Made by a program: the position numbers and the translations under genes. The notes beneath the pieces were generated by a model, which saw nothing but the letters and a program-made list of their open reading frames with translations, was not told the origin of the DNA and made no database searches. From Lachnospiraceae bacterium (GTDB lineage: Bacteria; Bacillota; Clostridia; Lachnospirales; Lachnospiraceae), in contig JAKSPC010000002.1 of the NCBI GenBank assembly GCA_024405155.1, forward strand, positions 1-64,000: a stretch of DNA of 64,000 nt, given 5' to 3'. Shown in pieces: positions 14,664-24,648 of this stretch; the stretch's first letter is position 1; each line of letters begins with the position of its first letter.

Positions 14664-17344
14664 GAATAAAGTGTCTGAATAAACTGAACAGATATATCAA
14701 TACGAGTCCCCGTGGTTTGATTTCACTGTTTATGGCGATCCTGATGACGCCCTTTCTTTCGATCGCAGTGATGCTTGTTGATACCGGCCGGTATAACAGT
14801 GCAGTATCGGTTCTTCAAGAAACCATGGATATGGCAGCCCTGTCAACGCTTGCCGAGGAAGACCCGTATCTTCGTGACCGCTGGGGGCTGCATGCCATTG
14901 ATTACCGGAAAGAAATCAGTGAAGAATTCGAGAAAAACCTGCGGGATAACAACCTGCTGGGCAGCACCATTTCGATAGACAAAGTCTCGGCAGAGGGGCT
15001 TCTTGATCTTTCGGACAGCGATATTTTTGCGCATCAGATAGAAGAATTTTCCAAGCTGAATGCACCGACGGAGCTTTTGTTTGAGTTTGGAAACATCAAA
15101 GATCTTATCGATGAACTGGGGAAGCTTAACAATTTTTCCAGTATTCTGAACATCTTTTCCAGTGCGGTTAATTGGCTGACAAGCCTTTTAAACCTGTTCA
15201 CAAGTGTCGTTGCTGCGGAAATATCGGCTGAAGTTATGGAAGGTGCCGATACGTTGTATGAACCGACTTACAAAGCATTCAAGAATTCGGTGAATACCCT
15301 GATTGATGCTCTAAATGCTCCGGAGCCGGTACAGGAGGACTTTACTGATGAAGAGGGAAACCCGGATGAGGAGGCTTATGAAGAAGCTTTGGAGGAATGG
15401 AGAGAGGCCATTCGGGATGCGAGGGAAGATGCAAAAGCTGCGCAGGCGGAATACTCTGAATTGATACTGGTTTTTGCAAATGCTACCCAGAAGTATTCGG
15501 AGTCTATTGCAGAGGTATCTGGCGGTGTCACGGATGTGTTGAGTGATTCAGTAAATATCGCGAAATCAGTTGGACAGTATGAAAATGATAAATCAGAGGA
15601 TGAACTTAATAAGGTTAAAGGGCAACTGAAGGGAATGAGTGGTCAGGAGCCGAATTATAAGGAATTAAAGGCCCGAGAAAAGGAACTGACCGATAAAGTC
15701 GCAATAGATAAGACGGCACTTACGACGGCGAAGTCTCTTTCAAAGGAAATGGAGAGCACAGCGAACAGCATCAAGGATAAGTTCAGTAGGCTAAGTAAAA
15801 TAGACTATGGTGTAACCGTAAAAGGTCTTAAGAAACTTAGGGAGAGAGTAGATGCGTTTGACGTCGATGCTGTCTGTGCCGGTGATGAGGGACTTTCTGA
15901 TGAGATCTATCATGATGTGGCATCGCCCGAGTATCTGACTTCGTCGGAAATCAGCCTATACCTTGCCGACAGGACAAAGGAAGCGCTTGAAGGAGTCTGG
16001 AAAGACATCATTGATGGAATTAAAGGGCTTTTTGAGGCATTGTTTAAGACAAAGCTGGTTTTTGATACGAATCTTAACCGACTGATCGATTATGATTATT
16101 ATACTGACGCTATCGGAGGATTGCCGGGAGGACAGGGCCCCGGTAAAGTAGAAGCCGTTATTAATGGAATAAATAGTACGATTGAAGCATATACGAATAT
16201 CGTTACGTCCTGGTTTACTTTTAATATTATCCGTTTGATCGAGAACTTGATAAACCTTATAAAATCGGTCATCGCTACGTTTGAAGCGTTGCTAGCCCTT
16301 GTCGTGTATATGCTCCAGAATCTGGCGGATCTGCTGACAAACACAGGACATCGCCTGCTGCTTAGTACCTATTCGGCTTATAACCTGACCTGCCGTACGG
16401 ATTTTACCTCCGGGCATACGGCATTTACGGCAATGAACGGATATAAAATGACGGATGAGTCGCTGCCGCCGAACGTGTTTGCAAGCTATACCGGTAATAT
16501 TGTTGCTGATCAGCTGTCAGAGTTAATAAAGTTGTTAACGAATGCCGTATCCGGCGAAGAGAGCAATAAGTCGTATACATTCTCCGGCGCCGAACTGGAA
16601 TATATGCTATACGGAAGCCGTTCGGAGATCGCCAATCAGACATTTGTCTTTTTTGCGCTCTACTTGCTTCGCTTTGCTTTAGATATTGGTCCCGTACTGG
16701 CGGATAGTGAAGTTCAGGCTCTGGCAGAGGCATCAACACTGGCGGCTCCTGCCGTGTTGGCCATTTTCTTGTTTGTGGAACCACTGACCGATGCGCTTCT
16801 TCTGGTGAACGGGTCTGAGGTCTCGCTGCTTAAGTCGGATGTCAATATTTCCCCCTCCGGTTTTCCGAAATTGCTGGCGAAGTTTATTAAAACAGTTGCG
16901 CTGACAGCGGAGACAAAAGAGAAACTGGAAAAGGAGGCGGTAAAAGCCTTCAATGCAAAAGATGCAGACTATGAGAAAAAACTGAATGAGGCTACAGAAA
17001 AAGAAAAGAAAAAGCTGGAAGCTGATCCACCGAAGAGCGATTTTTCCAAAGGAATAGGGAACTGGCTGGACAGTCTGCTGGAATTCAATTACCGGGAATA
17101 TTGTTTTATGCTTGTTTTCCTGTTGATTTCCTCCGACTTGTGTGTATCAAGGCTTGAAAATCTGGTTCAGATGGAAACGACCTATTACTATAAAGTGTAT
17201 GAGGAAGATGAAAAAACATTTGATCTGAAAAAGAGTTATACCTTCCTGAAAGGTACCATGGACGGAAAAGTGAACCAGTTGCTTCCTTCCCTGATTAAGC
17301 CGGAGCTGTTTAATACCAGCCAGGAAATATACAGAGGATATTGA
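14660..17344 (+). CDS. Large TadG-like/DUF5702-type pilus protein
   Basis: An 894-residue protein. Its N-terminus PRGLISLFMAILMTPFLSIAVMLVD resembles a TadG-type Tad-N segment with a possible cleavage after Gly, but no Glu at +5. A long acidic, heptad-like region (about 180-400) probably forms coiled coil. Several hydrophobic stretches (about 515-560, 660-720, 805-830) suggest further membrane contacts. I relate it to DUF5702 proteins of Clostridia by layout only. It is flanked by the two TadE-like genes with 4-base overlaps. Confidence 0.55.
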   Translation: MRIKCLNKLNRYINTSPRGLISLFMAILMTPFLSIAVMLVDTGRYNSAVSVLQETMDMAALSTLAEEDPYLRDRWGLHAIDYRKEISEEFEKNLRDNNLLGSTISIDKVSAEGLLDLSDSDIFAHQIEEFSKLNAPTELLFEFGNIKDLIDELGKLNNFSSILNIFSSAVNWLTSLLNLFTSVVAAEISAEVMEGADTLYEPTYKAFKNSVNTLIDALNAPEPVQEDFTDEEGNPDEEAYEEALEEWREAIRDAREDAKAAQAEYSELILVFANATQKYSESIAEVSGGVTDVLSDSVNIAKSVGQYENDKSEDELNKVKGQLKGMSGQEPNYKELKAREKELTDKVAIDKTALTTAKSLSKEMESTANSIKDKFSRLSKIDYGVTVKGLKKLRERVDAFDVDAVCAGDEGLSDEIYHDVASPEYLTSSEISLYLADRTKEALEGVWKDIIDGIKGLFEALFKTKLVFDTNLNRLIDYDYYTDAIGGLPGGQGPGKVEAVINGINSTIEAYTNIVTSWFTFNIIRLIENLINLIKSVIATFEALLALVVYMLQNLADLLTNTGHRLLLSTYSAYNLTCRTDFTSGHTAFTAMNGYKMTDESLPPNVFASYTGNIVADQLSELIKLLTNAVSGEESNKSYTFSGAELEYMLYGSRSEIANQTFVFFALYLLRFALDIGPVLADSEVQALAEASTLAAPAVLAIFLFVEPLTDALLLVNGSEVSLLKSDVNISPSGFPKLLAKFIKTVALTAETKEKLEKEAVKAFNAKDADYEKKLNEATEKEKKKLEADPPKSDFSKGIGNWLDSLLEFNYREYCFMLVFLLISSDLCVSRLENLVQMETTYYYKVYEEDEKTFDLKKSYTFLKGTMDGKVNQLLPSLIKPELFNTSQEIYRGY

Positions 17345-17346
17345 GC

Positions 17347-18072
<726 letters not shown>

Positions 18073-18133
18073 TAATTACAGCATCCCCGGTCTCATATCG
18101 CCCGGTGAAATCGAGAATGGAAGGAACTGATAT

Positions 18134-19537
18134 ATGAAAGATCTTTCGTATGAATCAAAAGGAAATGAAAATTATCTTGTATATGCAATGGATAGCGCGG
18201 AAACCGTCGATAACCTTGCAAAAGGAATGCTTCAGAGCAATGACATAGACGGAATCATCAGTCCCTCTTTTGTTCAGATGGATGACAAAAGAAGCTTTAA
18301 GTATGATGTTACAGCTTACCGGCCTTTTGCGGAGATTATGGAGGCACCTGTTGAAAAGAAGTGGATCGTTTCCGTGATACTTTCTTTGCTGAAAACAGCA
18401 GCGGTACTGGACGAATATATGTTGTCGGAAGACGGACTGATTCTGGATAGTGAATATGTTTACTTTGATCCGAAAAAGGAAGCAGCGCTTCTTGTGTACC
18501 TGCCCGTAGAAAAAGATCAGGGAAGCCTGTCGGTGACAGAGTATATTCTTCATCTTCTTTCACATTGCCGCTACCAGGAAAACGGAGACATTTCTTATGT
18601 CGGAGAACTGATCAATATTCTAAATGATCCGGCGGAAAAAAATGTCAGAAATATCGAAAAAAAGATCGAAAAGTCGGCGAGGGAGCCGGTAAAGACGGTT
18701 CCGCGTATTACAGAGCCACAGCCGGCAGGAATACAGAAAGCAGTGCCGGCTGCACCGGAAACTCAAAAAGAAATCCGGGAAGAAAACATTGTAAAAGAGG
18801 AGAGGCCGGTCCTAAAGGCTCCCTGGAGTATTCCCGTTCCAAAGGAAAAGCCGCAGCCTGAGCAGAAGAAAGAGCCGGAAAAGAAAAATTCCTTCCTGCC
18901 ATTTCAGCATTCAGAAAAAGGCCATTCAAAAAGTTCAGGCGGTTTCACGGGGGCGATTCCGTCTGTGCCGACTTCTGAACAGGCTCAGCAGGAAGAAGCT
19001 GTAAAGCCGAAGAAAAAAGGGTTTTCGCTATTTGAGAGGAAGAATACGGAAACGAAAAAAGAGTCGAAGCCGTTTGAAATCAAAATTCCCGGCGCACGAA
19101 AGAATAATGTCGAAGTAAGTCCGGCGACAAAGCCGGAGATGCCAAAAGCCACACCAATATCTCAGACGCCTGCATTCAGTGATGAGGATGATGCAAAAAC
19201 AGTTGTTATGCAGGATGATGTTTCGGTTGGTGCGGTTGGCGCAGCGGCTGAGCTTTTCTGTATCAGGACCGGACGAAAAATGATTATTGATAAGGACCAT
19301 TTCTGTATTGGAAGAGATCCGAAGTTTGCGGATTTTCTCATTGCGGACAATAGGGCGGTCAGCGGAGTCCATGCCGATATTGTAAGGGAAGGTCCAGTGT
19401 TTTATCTGATTGATAAAAAATCGAGTAATCATACATATTTGAACGGATCGATGCTTACATCGATGGAAAAGTATCCGCTGAATGATGGAGACACCATCCG
19501 AGCAGCAAACGAAGATATGCGATTCCGGAAACTATGA
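18134..19537 (+). CDS. DUF6382-like/FHA-domain protein
   Basis: The 467-residue protein has an N-terminal domain (1-170) of the DUF6382 type, a Pro/Lys/Glu-rich linker (180-360) and a C-terminal FHA domain (about 375-467) with GRDP, SGVHA and NHTYLNG, the residues that hold phosphothreonine. Just before the FHA domain is DDAKTVVM with T356, which resembles the motifs in the other FHA protein and in kinase 1. It probably reads the phosphorylation state made by the kinases downstream and may connect it to the pilus. Confidence 0.75.
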   Translation: MKDLSYESKGNENYLVYAMDSAETVDNLAKGMLQSNDIDGIISPSFVQMDDKRSFKYDVTAYRPFAEIMEAPVEKKWIVSVILSLLKTAAVLDEYMLSEDGLILDSEYVYFDPKKEAALLVYLPVEKDQGSLSVTEYILHLLSHCRYQENGDISYVGELINILNDPAEKNVRNIEKKIEKSAREPVKTVPRITEPQPAGIQKAVPAAPETQKEIREENIVKEERPVLKAPWSIPVPKEKPQPEQKKEPEKKNSFLPFQHSEKGHSKSSGGFTGAIPSVPTSEQAQQEEAVKPKKKGFSLFERKNTETKKESKPFEIKIPGARKNNVEVSPATKPEMPKATPISQTPAFSDEDDAKTVVMQDDVSVGAVGAAAELFCIRTGRKMIIDKDHFCIGRDPKFADFLIADNRAVSGVHADIVREGPVFYLIDKKSSNHTYLNGSMLTSMEKYPLNDGDTIRAANEDMRFRKL

Positions 19538-20328
19538 GGGCCAAAGAAGTGTACTTTCGCTGTTTATCAAATACAGATATAGGAAAATGCCGTGAAGAGA
19601 ATCAGGATGCGATTCTGGTCAGAGAGACTGTTTCGGGAAACGAAAAGGTTACTGTTGCCTGTGTCTGCGATGGCGTCGGAGGTCTTGAAAGGGGTTCGGA
19701 AGCAAGTCGGACAGCTGTAAATAAACTGGAGGAATGGATTGACTGTGAACTGCCGTATCTTGTGTCGGACACGGAAACGATTGAAAAAAGGCTGCGTCTG
19801 CTGGTTGGTGAGATTAACAGTGATCTGTATTACCGAAATATCAGGCTTGGTTCCGGGAGCGGTACTACGTTTTCGGCGATCCTTTTAGGTGAAGATCATT
19901 TTACAGTGTGTCACGCAGGGGACAGCAGGATATACAGGATCAGCGAAAAGGCAGAGCAGATTACAGAAGATCATTCGTGGATTGCGAGGCAGGTGAAGTC
20001 AGGAAACATGACAGAAGATGCTGCTGCAAGAGATAAACGGAAAAACGTGATCCTTAAGTGCCTTGGAGTTTCACAGAGTATTATGCCTGATGTTTTCAGC
20101 GGGTTTTGGACTGCTCCTGTGTCGTTTCTGCTTTGTACGGATGGATTTTGGCATTGTCTTTCCGAAGGCGAACTGACAGAAGATTTCGCACCTGGTTTTT
20201 CGTCGGACAGGACTGTGCTGGAACGTCTGACCGGGGTTGTAAAAAGCCGTGGGGAAGCAGACAACATTTCTGTGGTGGCAATAGATATACCGGGTGATGA
20301 TGAAATAGGCACATTAAAACTGGATTGA
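19534..20328 (+). CDS. PP2C-family protein phosphatase 1
   Basis: 264 residues with the complete PP2C motif set: ENQDAIL (first metal Asp), CDGVGGLERG, GSGTTF, HAGDSRIYRI, LLCTDGFWHCL and DNISVVA. It should remove phosphate from Ser/Thr residues in a Mn/Mg-dependent way. The start overlaps the FHA gene stop by four bases. It is the first of three PP2C genes beside two kinases. Confidence 0.88.
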   Translation: MRAKEVYFRCLSNTDIGKCREENQDAILVRETVSGNEKVTVACVCDGVGGLERGSEASRTAVNKLEEWIDCELPYLVSDTETIEKRLRLLVGEINSDLYYRNIRLGSGSGTTFSAILLGEDHFTVCHAGDSRIYRISEKAEQITEDHSWIARQVKSGNMTEDAAARDKRKNVILKCLGVSQSIMPDVFSGFWTAPVSFLLCTDGFWHCLSEGELTEDFAPGFSSDRTVLERLTGVVKSRGEADNISVVAIDIPGDDEIGTLKLD

Positions 20329-20351
20329 CAAATATTTTTTGAGGTTTTGGA

Positions 20352-20969
20352 ATGGAGCAAAGACTTGTTTTGATACTGATCGTGGCGGCAGTTGTGTGCA
20401 TTCTACTTGCCGGTGTGGCAAAGGTCGTCGGCAAATCAGGAAAACGCCGGAGAAAAATGACGGATTTTTATCGTTCCGAGTCCGGGTCGGGAATCAGAAA
20501 ACATCTGGAGAACCGCACTTATGCAGCCGGAAATGATGACTTTCATACTCAGATTCTAACAGAAACAGACGATTGTCGTACGCAGGTATTATATGAAGAT
20601 GACGATGAAATGCGCACGATAAAACTGGAAGATGATGAGTTCAGGACAGAAAGGCTGCCGTATTCTGGACAGAAACAGGTGACGGTTACTCTGACACAAA
20701 CGGATCATCCGACTGTAAAATATGAGTTTTCTATTCGGGGAATGATAACGATCGGAAGGGGCTCTGACTGCGGCGTACGTGTCAGCGGAAGTTCAATATC
20801 AAGGAGGCATGCCTCATTAACTGTGGACGAGGGCGACATTTACGTTGAGAATGTCAGCGAAAACAATACGGTGCAGGTGAATGGTGAGACTGTCCGGGGC
20901 AGATTCCGTCTGATGGATGGGGCTGTTCTGACTCTCGGAGCAGTGAGTTTCTACGTGGGAATCAGATAG
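20352..20969 (+). CDS. Membrane-anchored FHA protein with four Thr motifs
   Basis: 205 residues: membrane helix at 4-22, a short basic stretch, then four acidic Thr motifs in 62-102 (T66, T77, T89, T99; DDFHTQIL, DDCRTQVL, DEMRTIKL, DEFRTERL) and an FHA domain (about 110-205) with IGRG, SISRRHA and NNTVQVNG. Hydrophobic residue at +3 of each Thr matches FHA ligand preference, so the tail may bind its own or another FHA domain once phosphorylated. It lies 23 bases after PP2C 1 and 5 before PP2C 2. Confidence 0.8.
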   Translation: MEQRLVLILIVAAVVCILLAGVAKVVGKSGKRRRKMTDFYRSESGSGIRKHLENRTYAAGNDDFHTQILTETDDCRTQVLYEDDDEMRTIKLEDDEFRTERLPYSGQKQVTVTLTQTDHPTVKYEFSIRGMITIGRGSDCGVRVSGSSISRRHASLTVDEGDIYVENVSENNTVQVNGETVRGRFRLMDGAVLTLGAVSFYVGIR

Positions 20970-20974
20970 CGGCT

Positions 20975-21745
20975 ATGACGATTGAATATTCGGAAATCTG
21001 TGAACAAGGGTTAAGTCCGGAAGAGAATCAGGATTCTGTTTTTTGCGCGTCTGATGACGGTGTCGGGCTGTTTGTGGTTGCTGACGGCATGGGCGGACAT
21101 TTCGGCGGCTCTGCTGCGAGCGGAATGGTTGTCAAATTGCTTGGTGAATGGTGGAAAAAGTATATTTCAGCAACAGTGTCACTGACAGGGGATTATTCTG
21201 ACACGGGCTATTCCGGAATCAAAGAAGTGCTGTCTTCAGCCAATGATTTAATCAGAAATGCCAATCCCGGTGTTGTCACCGGATCTACGGCAGTTGTTCT
21301 TTACCTGGAGGATAACCGGTATTCGGTATTGTCCTGTGGTGACAGCAGATGTTATCGAGTAACCAGAAAACTGTTTGGAACGGAGGAGATCTGTATAACG
21401 ACAGATGATGTATGGGAGAATGATCCTTTGATTAGAAACAGTATGAGTGAAGACGAAATCCGGAATCACAGGAATTTCGGAAAACTGATCAGAGCTGTCG
21501 GAACAGAAAGAGATTTTTCCTGTACGGGAGTCAGCGGGGAGTTAAATGAGAATTGTCTGTTTATGTTGTGCAGCGACGGGGTTTATAAATACGCAGATGA
21601 AAAAAAAGTGTCCGGTGTATTAAGAAAGGCTTTAGATAAGTCTTCGGATCTTGATTTTTGTTTAGGGAAACTGAAAGAATATGTATATCAGGCTGGTGCG
21701 CCGGATAATTTTTCAGCGGTACTGGTGCGGGTACTGCCGCAGTAA
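20975..21745 (+). CDS. PP2C-family protein phosphatase 2
   Basis: 256 residues. Motifs: ENQDSVF, ADGMGGHFGG, GSTAVVL, SCGDSRCYRV, LCSDGVYKY and PDNFSAVLV. All metal-binding aspartates are present. It differs much in sequence from PP2C 1, so this is not a recent duplication. Probably opposes the kinases of the same operon. Confidence 0.87.
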   Translation: MTIEYSEICEQGLSPEENQDSVFCASDDGVGLFVVADGMGGHFGGSAASGMVVKLLGEWWKKYISATVSLTGDYSDTGYSGIKEVLSSANDLIRNANPGVVTGSTAVVLYLEDNRYSVLSCGDSRCYRVTRKLFGTEEICITTDDVWENDPLIRNSMSEDEIRNHRNFGKLIRAVGTERDFSCTGVSGELNENCLFMLCSDGVYKYADEKKVSGVLRKALDKSSDLDFCLGKLKEYVYQAGAPDNFSAVLVRVLPQ

Positions 21746-21770
21746 GCTTTCAAGAATCGGAGGAAATCTT

Positions 21771-22514
21771 ATGACAGTTTCATGGGCATCCATTTCTGAC
21801 AGAGGGAATCGGGAAGTGAATGAAGATTATGTTCTGATACATGAACAGAATTGTTTACTTTCTGCAGCACTTGCAGATGGGCTTGGTGGTCACGGAATGG
21901 GGGATACCGCATCTCGGATAGCTGCCGCGGAAGCTATTCGTGTATTGAGCAGCGGTGGGACACTGGAGGATTCTTTTATGGCAGCAGAAACTGCTGTTAT
22001 GAAAGAACAGGGCAGGCTAAATGTCCCGAATAAAATGAAAACAACGCTTTGTCTATTGCAGATCAGCGGCAAAAAGGTGCAGGCAGGTCATATAGGGGAC
22101 TCCCGGATTTATTATTTCAAAAACGGCAGATTTGTTAAAAGGACACTGGATCATAGTATTCCGCAGCTTCTTGTGAATAGCGGAGAGATCAGTGAGAAAG
22201 AAATCCGGTTTCATGAAGACAGAAATATGCTGACCAGAGTGATCGGTACAGAGTGGAATGAGCCGGGCTATGAATTGGAAAAGCCGTTTTTAATTCACCC
22301 AACGGATTTGCTGGGGAGGAAAATCAGGCATGCCCTTCTTCTGTGTACGGACGGCTGGTGGGAGTATGTCGGGGAAGAAGAAATGCTGAAAAGTCTGAAC
22401 AATTCTGCGACGCCGGAAGATTGGCTAGGACAAATGAAAAAGATTGTTCAGGAAAATGGCCGGGGCAGGGATATGGATAATTACTCGGCGGTTGCAGTGT
22501 TTTGTGGAATATGA
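21771..22514 (+). CDS. PP2C-family protein phosphatase 3
   Basis: 247 residues from ATG 21771, which follows CGGAGGAAA; the frame is open further upstream but that part overlaps PP2C 2. Motifs: NEDYVLI, ADGLGGHGMGD, TTLCLL, HIGDSRIYYF, DHSIPQLL, LLCTDGWWEYV and MDNYSAVAV, as in the PrpC/Stp group that opposes PASTA kinases. Its stop overlaps the start of kinase 1 (ATGA). Confidence 0.88.
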   Translation: MTVSWASISDRGNREVNEDYVLIHEQNCLLSAALADGLGGHGMGDTASRIAAAEAIRVLSSGGTLEDSFMAAETAVMKEQGRLNVPNKMKTTLCLLQISGKKVQAGHIGDSRIYYFKNGRFVKRTLDHSIPQLLVNSGEISEKEIRFHEDRNMLTRVIGTEWNEPGYELEKPFLIHPTDLLGRKIRHALLLCTDGWWEYVGEEEMLKSLNNSATPEDWLGQMKKIVQENGRGRDMDNYSAVAVFCGI

Positions 22515-24628
22515 GAAATGAAGATGAAATAAAAACAGAGTATTACAGCGAACCGGATGAAGAGTTTAAGACAGTATCGCTGGAGGATGAGCTTCCTGTC
22601 AGAAACGAGGATGATATCAGAACAGAATACATAGGTTCTCGCAGTGAAGATGACATCAGAACGGAATATGCAGGCGCCACAAAGGATCGCTATATACCCC
22701 GGAAAATGGCGGCATCATCTTTTCATCGTTGCTACCATTGCTTTTTTGAGTATGGCGAAAAAGCGGAGGAGAAATGCCCGCGGTGCGGAAATCCTCAAAA
22801 TTCTGTGCCGAAAGTCAACTGTCATTTGTATCCCGGAACGGTTCTTCAAAACAGAATCGTAATTGGAGATGTGGAAGGGTTCGGTGGTTTTGGTATCACA
22901 TACAGAGCGTGGGATCTGAATCTTAAGACCATAGTGGCTGTGAAGGAGTACTTTAACAACAAAGTTGTCCGCAGAGCGCCCGGTGAAACAAAAGTTGAGA
23001 TTCAGCGTGGAAAAGATGAGCAGTATCAGGAAGAAATGCTTCGGTTTCTAAAGGAGGCAAGATATACGGCCCAATTCAGGGATTGCCCCAATATTGTATA
23101 TGTATATGATATTTTTGAAGAGAACGGAACTGCTTATATGGTCATGGAGTTTCTCGAGGGCCGTACGCTCCTGAAAGAAGTCAGAAATCATGGCGCAATA
23201 CAGTGGGAAAAAGCAGTAGATATTATTGAAAAGGTGGCTCTTGCCGCATCTGCTCTTCATAAAAAATCAGTGATTCACAGAGACATCAGCCCGGATAATA
23301 TTTTTACCTGTGATGACGGAAGAATTAAACTGGTTGACCTTGGCGCAGCGAAGTTCCCTGACGGGGTTGAAACCGGACTAAGGATAGTAAAGCCCGGGTT
23401 CGCACCGCCGGAGCAGTATCGTGAAAACGGAGAAATCGGGCCGTGGACAGATGTTTATGCACTGGCTGCCACGCTTTATTACATTATTACCGGAATTCAT
23501 CCGGAGGAATCGACCAACCGGACGAAAGAAAATGATATTGAGATTCCATCAAAGGTAGTAGAAGGCCTGCCAAAGTACCTTGACAAGACAATTATGAGAG
23601 GAATGGATACGGATCCACGGCTTCGTTTCCGGTCAATGGACGATTTTCGGAGCGCTCTTATGAATCAAGGAAAGGTGCTTGATTCAGAAGATTTTATCCG
23701 AAAGAGAAAACGCAGACGTCTGTTCGGGATTGTCGCAGCGGCGGTGATTATGGTTGTTGGCAGTTTGGCTGTATTTTCAGGGTATAGGAATGCCATGGTC
23801 GAAAACCTCCGGGAAGAGACAGAGCTTATTGTGTGGATTCCAATTCGGGAAGATGACAGCGGACGGGTAGACATATATCGCGAGATGTCACAGGAATTCA
23901 CAGAAGCGTTTCCAAAAATCCTGGTAACCGTTGAAGGAATTCCTGAGGCGGAGTATTTTGAAAAAGTGAGTCATGCCGTGAGTTCGGGTGAGGTGACCTT
24001 GTTTGAGAAGCGGGATTTGGATTCGTTCTCTTCGACGGACTGCGCTGATGTGTCTTCTGTAATGGAGGAACTGGAGAAAGAGTCATTTTATATTGATGAC
24101 GGAATTGTACCTGAAAAGACGATTCCTCTGGGATTTAAAGCACTTTCGGCGTATGGAAATGTAGCGGCGGAGAAGACCGGTATGGCGATTGGAATACAGC
24201 AGTTTCTTTCCGGAGAGGGCGATGTTTGCGTAGGTGATACCAGTGATTTTTATGAGATTCAGGACAGCCTTCCGGGCAGTTATATGGTACTCCCACTTCC
24301 GGCGGATGAGATGAGGTATTGTTACACAAATATCTGGTGTGTGAGCACAGGTGCTGATGAAATGCAGAAAGCTGCCGCAGGGGCCTTGCTTCGATACTGG
24401 CTTGGTGAGACGGCTCAGGATATTTTGCACATTCGGCATAGAGATTCCCTGCCGGTAAATGTGAGTGAGTTTGCAGTATTTCAGTCGGTTTATTCAGAGT
24501 TTTCGAATCTGGCTCCAATACAGCCGGACCAGACTGTAGCGGAGAATGAATTTGAGCAGCAAAAATCCATATTGAGCAGCAGACCGGACATTGCAGCCTT
24601 GCTCGAAGATGGTGCTGCCGAAGAATAG
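22511..24628 (+). CDS. Ser/Thr kinase with N-terminal Thr repeats and SBP-like sensor
   Basis: 705 residues from ATG 22511. Order: acidic tail with four Thr motifs (T9, T21, T38, T51), zinc ribbon CYHC ... CPRC (about 74-93), kinase domain (about 110-385) with GFGGFGITYRA loop, VAVKEY lysine, HRDISPDN and DLG in place of DFG, one membrane helix (about 400-420) and an extracellular domain resembling family 1 solute-binding proteins (about 430-700). The outside part suggests sensing of a small ligand. The tail is a likely autophosphorylation and FHA docking site. Confidence 0.82.
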   Translation: MRNEDEIKTEYYSEPDEEFKTVSLEDELPVRNEDDIRTEYIGSRSEDDIRTEYAGATKDRYIPRKMAASSFHRCYHCFFEYGEKAEEKCPRCGNPQNSVPKVNCHLYPGTVLQNRIVIGDVEGFGGFGITYRAWDLNLKTIVAVKEYFNNKVVRRAPGETKVEIQRGKDEQYQEEMLRFLKEARYTAQFRDCPNIVYVYDIFEENGTAYMVMEFLEGRTLLKEVRNHGAIQWEKAVDIIEKVALAASALHKKSVIHRDISPDNIFTCDDGRIKLVDLGAAKFPDGVETGLRIVKPGFAPPEQYRENGEIGPWTDVYALAATLYYIITGIHPEESTNRTKENDIEIPSKVVEGLPKYLDKTIMRGMDTDPRLRFRSMDDFRSALMNQGKVLDSEDFIRKRKRRRLFGIVAAAVIMVVGSLAVFSGYRNAMVENLREETELIVWIPIREDDSGRVDIYREMSQEFTEAFPKILVTVEGIPEAEYFEKVSHAVSSGEVTLFEKRDLDSFSSTDCADVSSVMEELEKESFYIDDGIVPEKTIPLGFKALSAYGNVAAEKTGMAIGIQQFLSGEGDVCVGDTSDFYEIQDSLPGSYMVLPLPADEMRYCYTNIWCVSTGADEMQKAAAGALLRYWLGETAQDILHIRHRDSLPVNVSEFAVFQSVYSEFSNLAPIQPDQTVAENEFEQQKSILSSRPDIAALLEDGAAEE

Positions 24629-24648
24629 ACAGGGTTATGGGCTAAAAG

